Below, in pieces: positions 33,231 to 42,600 of a stretch of DNA of 64,000 nucleotides. The DNA is from Eutreptiella sp. 'Long Island Sound 2002' (Eukaryota; Euglenozoa; Euglenophyceae; Eutreptiales; Eutreptiaceae), in assembly GCA_964036045.1 (NCBI GenBank), contig OZ038378.1, positions 166,455,963 through 166,519,962 on the forward strand, in the 5' to 3' direction. The first letter of the stretch is position 1. Each line of letters begins with the position of its first letter. The translations under genes were made by a program, and so were the position numbers. The notes beneath the pieces were generated by a model. That model was not told the DNA's origin. It saw nothing but the letters and a program-made list of their open reading frames with translations, and searched no databases.

Positions 33231-34147
33231 GTTCAGATTTGTCTATCTGTCGCGGAGTTTTGGGATGTACGTCGAATTCAGCGTATTCTGCGAACAAGAT
33301 GCTCAGTGAGTGCACCATGGCGCTGGACAGTAGTGAGCATTATTCCTTTTTAGTGTGCCGTTCGCTGCAGGGCCAAGTTGCGGACTTGTTACGAGAGGAC
33401 TACAGAACGTCAAATGGCTGGGCTTTGGTGTCTTACCACGAGCGAGGCCGTGAAGCCGTAACGGAACACGAGCTGCAGAGCAGGCAGCTCACGATGGCCG
33501 CCTTTACAAGGTACTTGCTCCACGCGTGGCATGCAGCGGACAGCAGAGATCAACTGCGCGGTATCAACTACAAGCTTGACCTGTTGTTAACGCGAGTGCC
33601 AAGCAAGCAGGGTGAATGCAAGAGTACAGGTCGTGCCGTAACCAGTGTCAACAGTGCCGCAAGCGAGTCCACGAGCGCTACAAGAGAGTCAGCGATGAAT
33701 GCGAGCGCTGCGAAGGAGTCAGCGACAAATGCGAGCGCTACAAGAGAGTCAGCGACTAATGCGAGCGCTGCGAAGGAGTCAGCGACGAATGCGAGCGCTA
33801 CAAAGGAATTAGCGACGAATGCGTGCGCCACAGAGGAGTCAACAACGCATGCGAGCGCTACATCAAAAACAGCGGCGAAGACAAGCGCTTCCACAGCGCT
33901 ACCAAGTACGCCAACAACAGTCAATGGCGCCGGACGCGCCAGTTGGGCGCAGAGCAGCGCCCACGCAAAGAAGGGTGCTATCGCAAGTTCTCGAGCTGAT
34001 ACATCAAGCCCATCCTCACCAAGTAAGGGGCGCGGACGGCGTGCTGGTCGCCAAGTGCGCCAACAGAGGGCAGCGCGTGAGCTGCTAAGCTTATTACGTT
34101 CGGTGGCGGGTGATACACCCCACAGGAGTGGAGGTGCCCAGCGCTAA
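33170..34147 (+). CDS. Nested LTR element ORF: unknown protein with Ala/Ser/Thr repeats
   Basis: The frame is open from inside the 5' LTR. An ATG at 33170 (in the LTR) or 33299 (interior) could start it, and it ends in TAA. The N-terminal half is globular (QLTMAAFTRYLLHAWHAADS, then a Leu-rich segment). The middle has about eight 8-9-residue repeats of the type SATNASAxKE. The C terminus is strongly basic (GRGRRAGRQVRQQRAAREL), as expected for nucleic-acid binding. A Gag-like role is plausible from position only; no zinc knuckle is present. Not recognised. Confidence 0.5.
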   Translation: MKINSEENTEFSGNKGQEHYSSDLSICRGVLGCTSNSAYSANKMLSECTMALDSSEHYSFLVCRSLQGQVADLLREDYRTSNGWALVSYHERGREAVTEHELQSRQLTMAAFTRYLLHAWHAADSRDQLRGINYKLDLLLTRVPSKQGECKSTGRAVTSVNSAASESTSATRESAMNASAAKESATNASATRESATNASAAKESATNASATKELATNACATEESTTHASATSKTAAKTSASTALPSTPTTVNGAGRASWAQSSAHAKKGAIASSRADTSSPSSPSKGRGRRAGRQVRQQRAARELLSLLRSVAGDTPHRSGGAQR

Positions 34148-35060
34148 ATATTGGGTGCAATCAAATTTACCTGGCATGTCAGATTGACTATGGCAGCCGG
34201 CTTTGGAAAGCCAGCAATGATGTTATATATTGACGTGCGTAGCCGCACTGATGTGCAGGCTTATTTTCTTTTCGCGCAGGCAGTCAGTAAAACGCATCTA
34301 TGTGGCAGGCCCAGATCTCTGGCCTTTGCCCTGAGATGGCACTTGTTGTGCCTCATATAAGTCTAGCTTTGGCTTGTTTAGCCTGTAAAAGCTAATATAT
34401 TGCCTAAGTGGCCTTTGGGGCCAGGCACAGCAGTGCCACAGGCATGTGAGTGGAAGCTATGGCGGCCTTTGGCACCATGGGCAAGACAGAGTGGAACTTG
34501 TCTGTTCTATGGGAGACAAGAGTCATACTGTCCTTGCTACTGGCTTCATTTGCTCAGGGTGTTTTACAACTTCTGGCTGTGGAGGGTTTGTATTATTTTT
34601 ACAAACAGGATACAGCAGGAACGTAAGACAACACCACACAGAGCATAGTGGTTTTCTTGTTACAAGTCCTGAGTTTTTTAGTGGGTATTTACCCTTGTGT
34701 AGGAGTCCCACATATTGTTTGTGCATTCCTGGCACAAACAAATGCGTAAAAGCATTTTGAGCTTAGGCCACCCCCAGAGGCACTGTACATATAGCGCGTG
34801 GTACGCCTTTTACCCCAGCTCAGGACAGGGCTATGGCAAACAATTACTACAACATTAGTTTTCTTTTTACAGATCTCAGGTACCACAGTGCTGGTTGCTG
34901 GTAGCGCCCACAGTGCCAGCCTCAGATGAGGGTTGTACGCTTGTACACTTCCTTGGAGCAGGGTATGCAGTCAGTGCTGCCGCTCCCATTGATATTTTTT
35001 TATCAAACACTTCACACACTGAGTGTACTGTCATAGGTCCACTCAGAGTATGAAGTATTT
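34148..35060. other. Interior of the nested element 3' of its ORF
   Basis: No recognised protein. The same frame as the ORF stays free of TGA for another 500 bases but contains several TAA/TAG. Another plus frame is open at 34446-34760 without recognisable motifs. Confidence 0.35.
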
Positions 35061-35071
35061 TAGGAAGGGGG
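35061..35071 (+). other. Polypurine tract of the nested LTR element
   Basis: TAGGAAGGGGG directly abuts the TGTAAT start of the 3' LTR, the expected place for the plus-strand primer. Confidence 0.7.
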
Positions 35072-35455
35072 TGTAATGGGATCGACAGAACTGTCCAGAG
35101 CAGAGCTGTCTTTACCCGCAGATTGCGATCGCAGAGCGCGAGTGAATAGGATTTCACGTTACGTCGAGTAGCATGAATAAATTGCACCGATCCACACCAA
35201 TTTGTACGTTAGCAATTTTACTTATGCAGAAGCTTTTCAGCCTATCTTTTTGTGTTTAGGCTATGCAGAAGCATAAAATCTGAACTCTTCGAGTTCCATT
35301 ACTCCGCCCGCCGAAATATCCGAAGTTCATCAACTTCTTCTTGTCCGCCTGTGGGATTTTGGTATTGTGTTGCAGGGTTTGCCTGTAGATCAGTATGAAA
35401 ATCAACAGTGAAGAAAACACGGAGTTTTCAGGAAACAAAGGACAAGAACATTACA
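35072..35455 (+). repeat. 3' LTR of the nested element (384 bp)
   Basis: Same length and ends as the 5' LTR, with only scattered substitutions. It is followed at once by the GGAGG target duplication. Confidence 0.9.
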
Positions 35456-35460
35456 GGAGG

Positions 35461-36397
35461 TCAACGAGAGAGTTGAAGGTGTGTATCCTAGACAACCTCT
35501 CGGGAGTAGCCCGTATTTCGTCGATGGTTTTTGGCGGAACATTGGGTAGGAGGTGTAGGAGGGCTTTGGAGTTGTCGTAGTAGGACGTAGCCAATTGGTC
35601 AGTAAGCGTATTAAACGTTTGGACGTATTGGGCTATGTCCGCGGTTGTCAGGTATTCCTTCAACCGAGGGATACGCTCTATCTCTTGAATAAGCTCTAGG
35701 TCGGTAATGTAAGTGGGGTAGAGCTTTCCGAGCGTGATAAGGAACCTTACCCAAGAGTCACTTTTCTTGAGCGACCCCCAAACCACTTCTTTCACGTTCT
35801 TGTTATCACAACCGTTGATTACACGGTCCGTTTTGGCTCTTTCGTTGAGGTCCTCTTGTCCCGTCGACCTCAAGAACCTCAAAAAATCTTCGGCATAAAC
35901 GTCGAGGTCCCTACCCGAAAACTTGGGTAGTTTGGTTTCGGTTTGGGGTTTGAAAAAAGCTTTGGTTCCTCTACCAGTATGTGGCACCGGTTGTGTGGGG
36001 TCGGGGAGTAGCGCCATAGGCGCTAGTGGACCGAGTCCTAGGGCGAGGGCTTGGTCGAGGGTGTAAACTTCGTAGGTAGTGGTAAAGCACGCAACGGGTT
36101 TGGGTGCTTTGGTACGGGGTACAAAGGGCGACTTGACTCTGGGAGATACACCGGCAAGCCCGTTGCACACTTGGGTTAGAGGAGAGGGGTGGTAAGTTAC
36201 ACAAGGGTCAGTGGTTCAGTTAGCAAGAGTCCTATTTTCTAAGTTTTCAAGACGACCCTTGAGTTGTTGCCAGGTCGACAAAAGGATAGTGCTCTCTTCC
36301 GAAGAAGGGGATGCTTCGAAAACATTAGGCCTTTTGGGAGCGTGAGGCTCAGGGAAAACTTAGGCTCAGGAACTCCGGTAGGCACTCCATGCACAAT
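35461..36397 (-). pseudogene. gag: Ty3 element: Gag N-terminal part
   Basis: The frame 36170-35461 holds ETKLPKFSGRDLDVYAEDF near residue 75, the PxFxG-type start of a gypsy capsid domain. An all-helical stretch ending NSLVDLL follows at the insertion point of the nested element. Upstream, a coiled-coil-like segment (STWQQLKGRLENLENR, near 36280-36230) is in frame across a TGA (near 36217) where Arg would fit. The gene is cut at 36398 by the inverted-repeat element, so the start and the 5' LTR are missing. Confidence 0.65.
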
Positions 36398-37262
36398 AGG
36401 TTTGAGGTTTGAGGTTTGATTTTGCGGGTACTAGACGCCTTTCGGGGGGCCACCTGGTCGGGCCAGGTGATATCCTCCCCACCGGGTCCTAGTGGGGGGC
36501 CCTCCAAGATGCACCTCCTGCCTGGTGGCGGAGCCCCCCGGGTTCACAGAGCTCGGAGCCCCGTCCTTCCCCGGCGTCCCCGTTTCGCCACTCCCCGGTC
36601 AGTGCATCAATTTGCAGCCGTGGCTGCGGGCGCTTACCCACTGCGTCGCCCCCCTAATGCGTGGTCGCCCGGGGCGCCGGCGCCGCCGGGCCCGTGCTAC
36701 TGGCTTGTCGCCAGTGGGACCCCCTTGGGCTGGCGCGGAGGCTGCCTAGCCTAGGGGTTGGGGCGTGGCGCTGTGCGCCACTACTGCCTTGGCGGGCGCA
36801 GTGCCCCGTCTGTGTGTGCGCGGCGCTCGCGGCCGGTTCGGGGGGGGTTCGGGCCGGCACCTGGCGTCGTGTCTCTTTCGTTTCCCCCTCCCCGCCCCGT
36901 GCTCCGCGCTGCGTGTGGCGGGCCGTCCCGTCCGGGTGTCCCTTACCCTCGCTCGCTGGTACGCCATTCCATGCGGTCTGTGCGTTCCGCGCGCTCGGTC
37001 CGGTTGTTCTTCCGGTAGTCCCCGCGTGTCCCTTTCGTGTGTGTGCGCTCGCGCTCTCGCGGTGTCCGCTCCCCCCCCCGCTGGGTGGTGTGGCGCGCGC
37101 ATCTCGCCTGGTCCCGGCACTGGGCGCTGGTAGGGCCGTTCCACGTGGTCCGTGCCCCTCCGCGTGTCCTGCCCCGGTCCCGTGCTCCGTCTGGCGTGCT
37201 TGGGGGGGGGGCGGTCCGGTCCCGGTTCCCCCCTACTTGGCTTGGGGTTATGGGGGCGGCGG
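36398..37262. repeat. Left terminal inverted repeat
   Basis: Pairs with 38244-39115. It begins AGGTTTGAGG and ends GGGGGCGGCGG, where homology stops. Confidence 0.8.
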
Positions 37263-38243
37263 TAGGGCGTCCCCGGGGGGTGCCTTCGACCGTTGCGTGG
37301 GGCGTCTGGGGTCTTGCGCTCCTCCTCCCCCGACTGCCCGTCCACTGGATGGGCTGTCGGGGTCCACGTTGTGGGCGCGGGCGTGCGGGTGTGGGGGCCC
37401 TGCTCTGTCCCTGTGGGGGCTGCGCGCCGCGGGGCGGGTCCATGGCGTTCTTATGCTGGGGGGCGGGCTGGGGGGGGGGGGGGGCGTGCGCCGTTTCCTC
37501 CGGCTGTGCGGCCGGGGCGGGGCCCGTAGGGCGGGGGGTCGCTCTGCCTCGTTCCGTCCTTCTGCCTTCCCTGGGGAGGCAACAAAGCGGGCGTCACTGG
37601 TGTTGTGCTGTCCATGGGGGGCGTGGCCCCCCATACCACTCCGGATCGTGCTCACCCGGCTTCTCTGGGTACGATCTGTGCGGCGTCCCGGTGCGCAGGC
37701 GTGGGCCCGCTTGTTCTTCGCGGCCCCCATGTGAGCCGGCGGCTGGGGCGGGGGGGCGGGTCACACTCCGGCTCCCCTCTCAAGCGGGGGGGGGGCCATC
37801 CCCCCTGCCCCGGGGGGTGGGGGCCGGGGCCCCCGCGGCTGGCGGGCTGGTGGGGGGGCGGGGGGGGGGGGGGGGTGTCGCGCCGCGGCCTCCCTGCTCT
37901 CGCTCCGGGCGGCGGCCTGCGGTACTTCTTTCTGGCCCTCTCCGTGTCGCCGGCGCGCTCCCTTCCGGCGCGCGCGTGCGGTCGGGGCTGAAGTGCCGCC
38001 CCGGGGTGGAGGGGGGTGAGGGGCGGCCCGTGGACCGCCCCCCCGGGGGCCCCAGCTGACCTGAAACCCCCCTCTGTCACCTCGGAGTGGGCTGTGGTTA
38101 CGGGAGGGTCATGTGGGGCGCGGCCTCCGTCCCGTTCTGTTGTGCGCGTTGCCCCGGCACGCCGGTGTGGGTTCGCGGGAGCAGGTCCAGCCGCCGTTGC
38201 CCTTACCGCGTCGCTCCCGCTCCAGAGGACGGGCGGCCAGGGG

Positions 38244-39115
38244 CCGCCGCCCCCACAACCCTAAGCCAAGTAGGGGGGAACCGGGACCGGACCGCCCCCC
38301 CCCAAGCACGCCAGACGGAGCACGGGACCGGTGCAGGACACGCGGAGGGGCACGGACCACGTGGAACGGCCCTACCAGCGCCCAGTGCCGGGACCACGCG
38401 AGATGCGCGCGCCACACCACCCAGCGGGGGGGGGAGCGGACACCGCGAGAGCGCGAGCGCACACACACGAAAAGGACACGCGGGGACTACCGGAAGGGCA
38501 ACCGAACCGAGCGCGCGGAACGCACAGACCGCATGGAATGGCGTACCAGCGAGCGAGGGTAAGGGACACCCGGACGGGACGGCCCGCCACACGCAGCGCG
38601 GAACACGCGGGGCGGGAAGGGGGAAACAGGAGAGACACAACACCAGGTACCGGCCCGAACCCCCCCCGAACCGGCCGCGAGCGCCGCGCACACACAGACG
38701 GGACACTGCACCCGCCAAGGCAGTAGTGGCACACAGCGCCACGCCCCAACCCCTAGGCTAGGCAGCCTCCGCGCCAGCCCAAGGGGGTCCCACTGGCGAC
38801 AAGCCAGTAGCACGGGCCCGGCGGCGCCGGCGCCCCGGGCGACCACGCATTAGGGGGGCGACGCAGTGGGTAAGCGCCCGCAGCCACGGCTGCGAATTGA
38901 TGCACTGACCGAAGAGTGGCGAAACGGGGACGCCGGGGAAGGACGGGGCTCCGAGCTCTGTGAACCCGGGGGACTCCGCCACCAGGCAGGAGGTGTGTCT
39001 TGGAGGGCCCCCCACTAGGACCCGGTGGGGAGGATATCACCTGGCCCGACCAGGTGGCCCCCCGGGGCCGAAAGGCGTCTAGTACCTGCAAAATCAAACC
39101 TCAAACCTCAAACCT
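38244..39115. repeat. Right terminal inverted repeat
   Basis: Reverse complement of 36398-37262. Small indels lie mainly in C/G homopolymers. Confidence 0.8.
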
Positions 39116-39692
39116 TACCGCGTTGCCGTTCCTCCTGAGGGCGGGGGTGCCCCCCCGGCCCTGGGGGGGCGGAGGGCCGCGCCCGTGGCTCCCCAGCCGA
39201 GGTGGGTGCGGGGGGGGGTTGGGTTGGGTTGGGTGAAGGCCTCCCCCGGACGGCCAGACCCACCGCGCGCATCCTTCCCTGCGCCGCGTGATTGGGCCGG
39301 TCGACTCCCGGCTGTCCGGTCACAAGGCCTACCGGACTGCTGACGGCCCCCGTACCCCGCGGAGGCACACGCGGGAGGGAGATGCCGCCGTGCCTGTGTG
39401 TGTGTGGGCGCGCGCGTCAGTGTGTATGGTGGGCGCGCGGGTGGGGGCGGCGAGGCACGTCGGGTCACACGGCTGGGCCGCGCCTGGCCCTGACTTGACC
39501 CGCTGGTGGGTCCCGGGGGGGGGGGGGGGGGTCGCTACCTGCTCGTAGGCCGCGCCTGTCTCCTGCACGTGGTCAATCAAGGTTCCGGTGCTGGCACCGG
39601 CGCTGGGGGTACGGGGGCTGGACCTCGCCTTACCTCTGCCTCCCTGTCAACGCGCACAAGCCTGGGTCGCTGCGCGTCGTTTTCCTTCGGTT
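39116..39692 (-). other. Probable 3' UTR of LINE A
   Basis: Directly downstream of ORF2 in its reading direction. It contains TTGGG repeats (39215-39235), a GT/GC tract (39395-39440) and long C/G runs. No gene is seen, and no poly(A) or target duplication was identified where it meets the inverted-repeat element. Confidence 0.35.
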
Positions 39693-42600
39693 TCAGTGCA
39701 CGGGAGCGGCTGCCGGCGTGAGGGCCCATCGCTGGGCCACACCGGCTGTGGTGTACAGCCACAAGGGCCCGCAGGCATAGGGTGTCATGGGCGCTGGCAG
39801 GGGCAGGGCGCCGTCACCCGGAGGCATAGCCGTAAGCAAGGCCACGCCAGCCCATGAGGGACGCGCTTCCGCCTCTGCGAGCAGGGCAAGCGCCCAGCAC
39901 TCGGCCGCAGGCGGACATATAATGAGCAGCACCGGTGGTCCCGGGTGCCAGCTGGGCTCTACTGGGAGTGCCATATGTAGGGACCCAGCACTGCACACCT
40001 GCCAGGACGCGAGCCCCCTCACCAAGTACGACGCCGCCAGGGTGTAGGACCACGGCACGTATACCTGGGGGTCCTGTACGGCGACCGCTTGGGGTTGCGG
40101 GGGGGGCCGGTCTGGAGGGCTGTGCGGGCATGGCAGCGCAGCCCACAGGGCATAAACGTCTGCAAAGGACAGGGGAGGTAGGGCCAGGGTACTTACGACT
40201 GCCTTAGTGGCACGGTGCCGGGCCGCGGGCGTCAGGCCGGACGGGCTCGCGCTGGACGACCTGTACCAGAGACCAGAGAGGGTGAGCGTGTCGCAGTTGA
40301 TGGCGTCCTCTGTGAAGTGGGCGTCCCACGTGCACTGCAGCTGCGGCCGGCGGCGGACATCCTGCAGGACCCCGTCGACGGTGAGTGTGGCTCCAGGGGT
40401 TGGGGACACGTGGCTGAGGAGGAGGGCTTGAGCGTGAAGCAGGTGGAGGAAAGCGGCTGGGCAGCGGCTGCGGACGTGCTGCCAGAGCTGACGTTCTGCG
40501 ATGCCACAGAAGTGGCACTCCATCGGGATGCCCGGTTCTGGGGGGGGCTGCCACTCGAGCGCGCGGTAGGCGAATGCACGCTTGATGGCACGCGTGGGCA
40601 GTGCGTCCGACTCGAGGAGGTCATAGAAGACGGTGCCGTCGGGGCGCCTAAGGCGGGACCGGCGGCCGGCGTAGTAGGCAGCCGCGGTGGCGTCTTCGTA
40701 CGCCTGGTCGAGGCCGAGCTGAGGTTCCAGCAGCAGGGCACCCTGGTAATGCAGGACCAGGGCCCCTTGGAGGTGTTGCGGGAGGGGTACGGCCCACGGG
40801 GTGGGTGTGGAGGCTCCACGGGCGGCGAGGTCGTGCGCCTCCTTGTTGAGGAGGGCCAGCAAGTGCTGGGCCTGGGTGTCATGCTGGGCCGGGACCCACA
40901 GCTCACAGTGCTGGTGGAGGCCCAGCGGGTTGAGGCAGAGGCGACGCCACAAAAGCTCCAGGACTGTAAGCTTGGGTGGGAACCGGGTGCAGCCACGGAG
41001 CAGGGCGGAGGAGCAGTCCGCTGACGACACCAGGCACCCGTGCCACCCCTGCAGGAGGTGCAGGGCGACGAGGCGGACCAGCCATTCCGCGCCTGTGGGC
41101 GAAGCCCATAAGCGGATGCCATACCAGGCGCGTAGAACTACGCCCACTCCGGGGGCGTAAAAGACGATGCCCCCACCTCCATCGCACTGACGGAGGGCCG
41201 CGTCGGTGGACAGAACGAGGTGGTGGTAGCGTTGGAGGACGGCGGGTTCGGAGTCGTAGAGCACGGGCATGGCGGCTGTCGTGGCGTCGGGCAGGAGGGC
41301 GATCTGCACGGACAGCTGCAGGGCTGCCTCTCTGAGGGGCCGCGACTCACTGCCGGGGACGGAGGCCTGAGAGAGGTACTGGGCAGAGTGCTGTGCCAGG
41401 AGGTTGCGGGAGCAGGTAGCCTGTGTGTAGGTGAGAAGGAGGCGGCATGCTGAGCGAAGGGGCAGGTGCGGGCAGCCCGGGCCCCCGTAACGGGGGGCCA
41501 AGGACATGAGGGCCCGGGATGTCCAGCAGGGCAGGCCGAGGACTTGGCGGTAGAGCGCGCGGGCCTGCACTGATGCCTCAGCGACATGCTCAGGGGGTAC
41601 CGCTACCCCTGAGGCGACGTAGTCCAGCTGGGAGAGGATGAAGGCCCAGAGTGAGCGGAGCGCCAGGATGGTAGTGGCGGGGTTGGAGTCCAGGCGGCGG
41701 CGCATGCGGGCTATCTGCTTGGCCAGGTCGGCATACACACCCGGGGGGCGCAGGGCGTGGGAGAGTGGGATGCCCACCACCTGGGGGCTGTCTGTGGAGG
41801 TGGACGTGAGGTAGTGGGGCACCTGGGTCTGCTGCAGGCGGAGGGCGGATCCATCGAGGTCGAGGGCGAAAAAGCTGAGTTTGTCCATGTGGACGAGGCC
41901 ACCTTTGGCGACGGTAGCCCTGGTGCAGAGGCGAGTCAGGTCGACCAGCGAGGTGAGCGTGGGCCGCACGAGACGGCGGTCGTCGGAGTAGGAGAGGTTG
42001 CTGACGGGGACTCCACTGGGCGTTGGGGGCACGCGGACGTCGTCTGGATGGGGCAGGCTGCCGCTGACCACCAGCTCGCCGACTTGGTACATGTCCCCGG
42101 ACGGGTTGTCGCCCTGGTTCCACCCCTCTTCCGTGACGTACGGCGGGGCGAACCCATCCACTGTCAGGGGGTGGATGCGCAGGCGACCGTAATACTTCAT
42201 GGCCCAAGGGCCGAAATCCCAGGGCAGTTGCAGGACGCCGTGCAGGGGGGTGCAGTCCTCCCGTTGCTGGCGGAGGAACGCGTCGGCCGAATCCCAGTCG
42301 GTGACAGCGGCTGTACCGTGGGACTCCAGACACGCGAAGACTACCGCGCGGAAGGCCAGCGCCAGGAACGCGGGACGGATGTCGGCGCGGTAGGCGAAGG
42401 TCTCTGGGGTGAGGGTCCCGGAGAGCTCCAGGGACGGCACCAGCATCGCCCGCGCGGCACGGGACTCGGAGCGGGTGAGGGGGGAGGTGAGGGTTACCGG
42501 GCGGTGTGCCTTGAAGAGGTGGGGGAACGGCTTGGACTTGTCGATGCCCATCATGACGGAGTCGAGGGATAGCAAGTCCTGCCCCGCGTCGACTAGCTGG

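Larger units (their letters stand above)
32842..35460 (+). mobile_element. Complete small LTR retroelement nested in the Ty3 gag
   Basis: Two 384-bp direct repeats (32847-33230 and 35072-35455) start TGTAATGGG and end GAACATTACA, giving inverted TGTAAT/ATTACA tips. GGAGG flanks both sides (32842-32846, 35456-35460) as a 5-bp target duplication. Removing the element plus one GGAGG makes the surrounding gag frame continuous (NSLVDLL then YELALQ). The purine run AGGAAGGGGG directly precedes the 3' LTR. The 1.84-kb interior has one gag-like ORF and no RT, so the element is non-autonomous. The LTRs differ at only a handful of sites, so insertion is fairly recent. Confidence 0.9.
36398..39115. mobile_element. 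GC-rich element with terminal inverted repeats of about 870 bp
   Basis: The left arm 36398-37262 is the reverse complement of 38244-39115 with few differences. Each tip carries three copies of GGTTTGA (inverted on the right), then GATTTTGC and a block containing CTAG. The 980-bp centre is unrelated between its two sides but has pieces resembling the 211-bp tandem array at the far right of the window. Long open frames on both strands reflect high GC, not genes, and no transposase was found. The left neighbour is Ty3 gag and the right neighbour is LINE A 3' DNA. The flanks (ACAAT and TACCG) show no clear target duplication beyond a possible T/TA. Confidence 0.7.

Noticed and set aside
32847-35455. 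Repeated segments taken as a tandem duplication of the Ty3 gag
   Set aside because: The repeats have TG...CA ends, a 5-bp target duplication and a polypurine tract, and they interrupt gag. They are LTRs.
36661-37734. Several 100-350-codon frames on both strands of the inverted-repeat element
   Set aside because: High GC leaves few stops by chance. The same frames reappear mirrored in the other arm, and the sequences are low-complexity Arg/Pro/Gly without motifs.
39210-39236. Telomere remnant (TTGGG repeats)
   Set aside because: Only three short units inside a GC-rich UTR, with no extended array.
40215-42572. Plus-strand frames antisense to LINE A ORF2
   Set aside because: They mirror a coding strand with RT, endonuclease and RNase H motifs and show none themselves.
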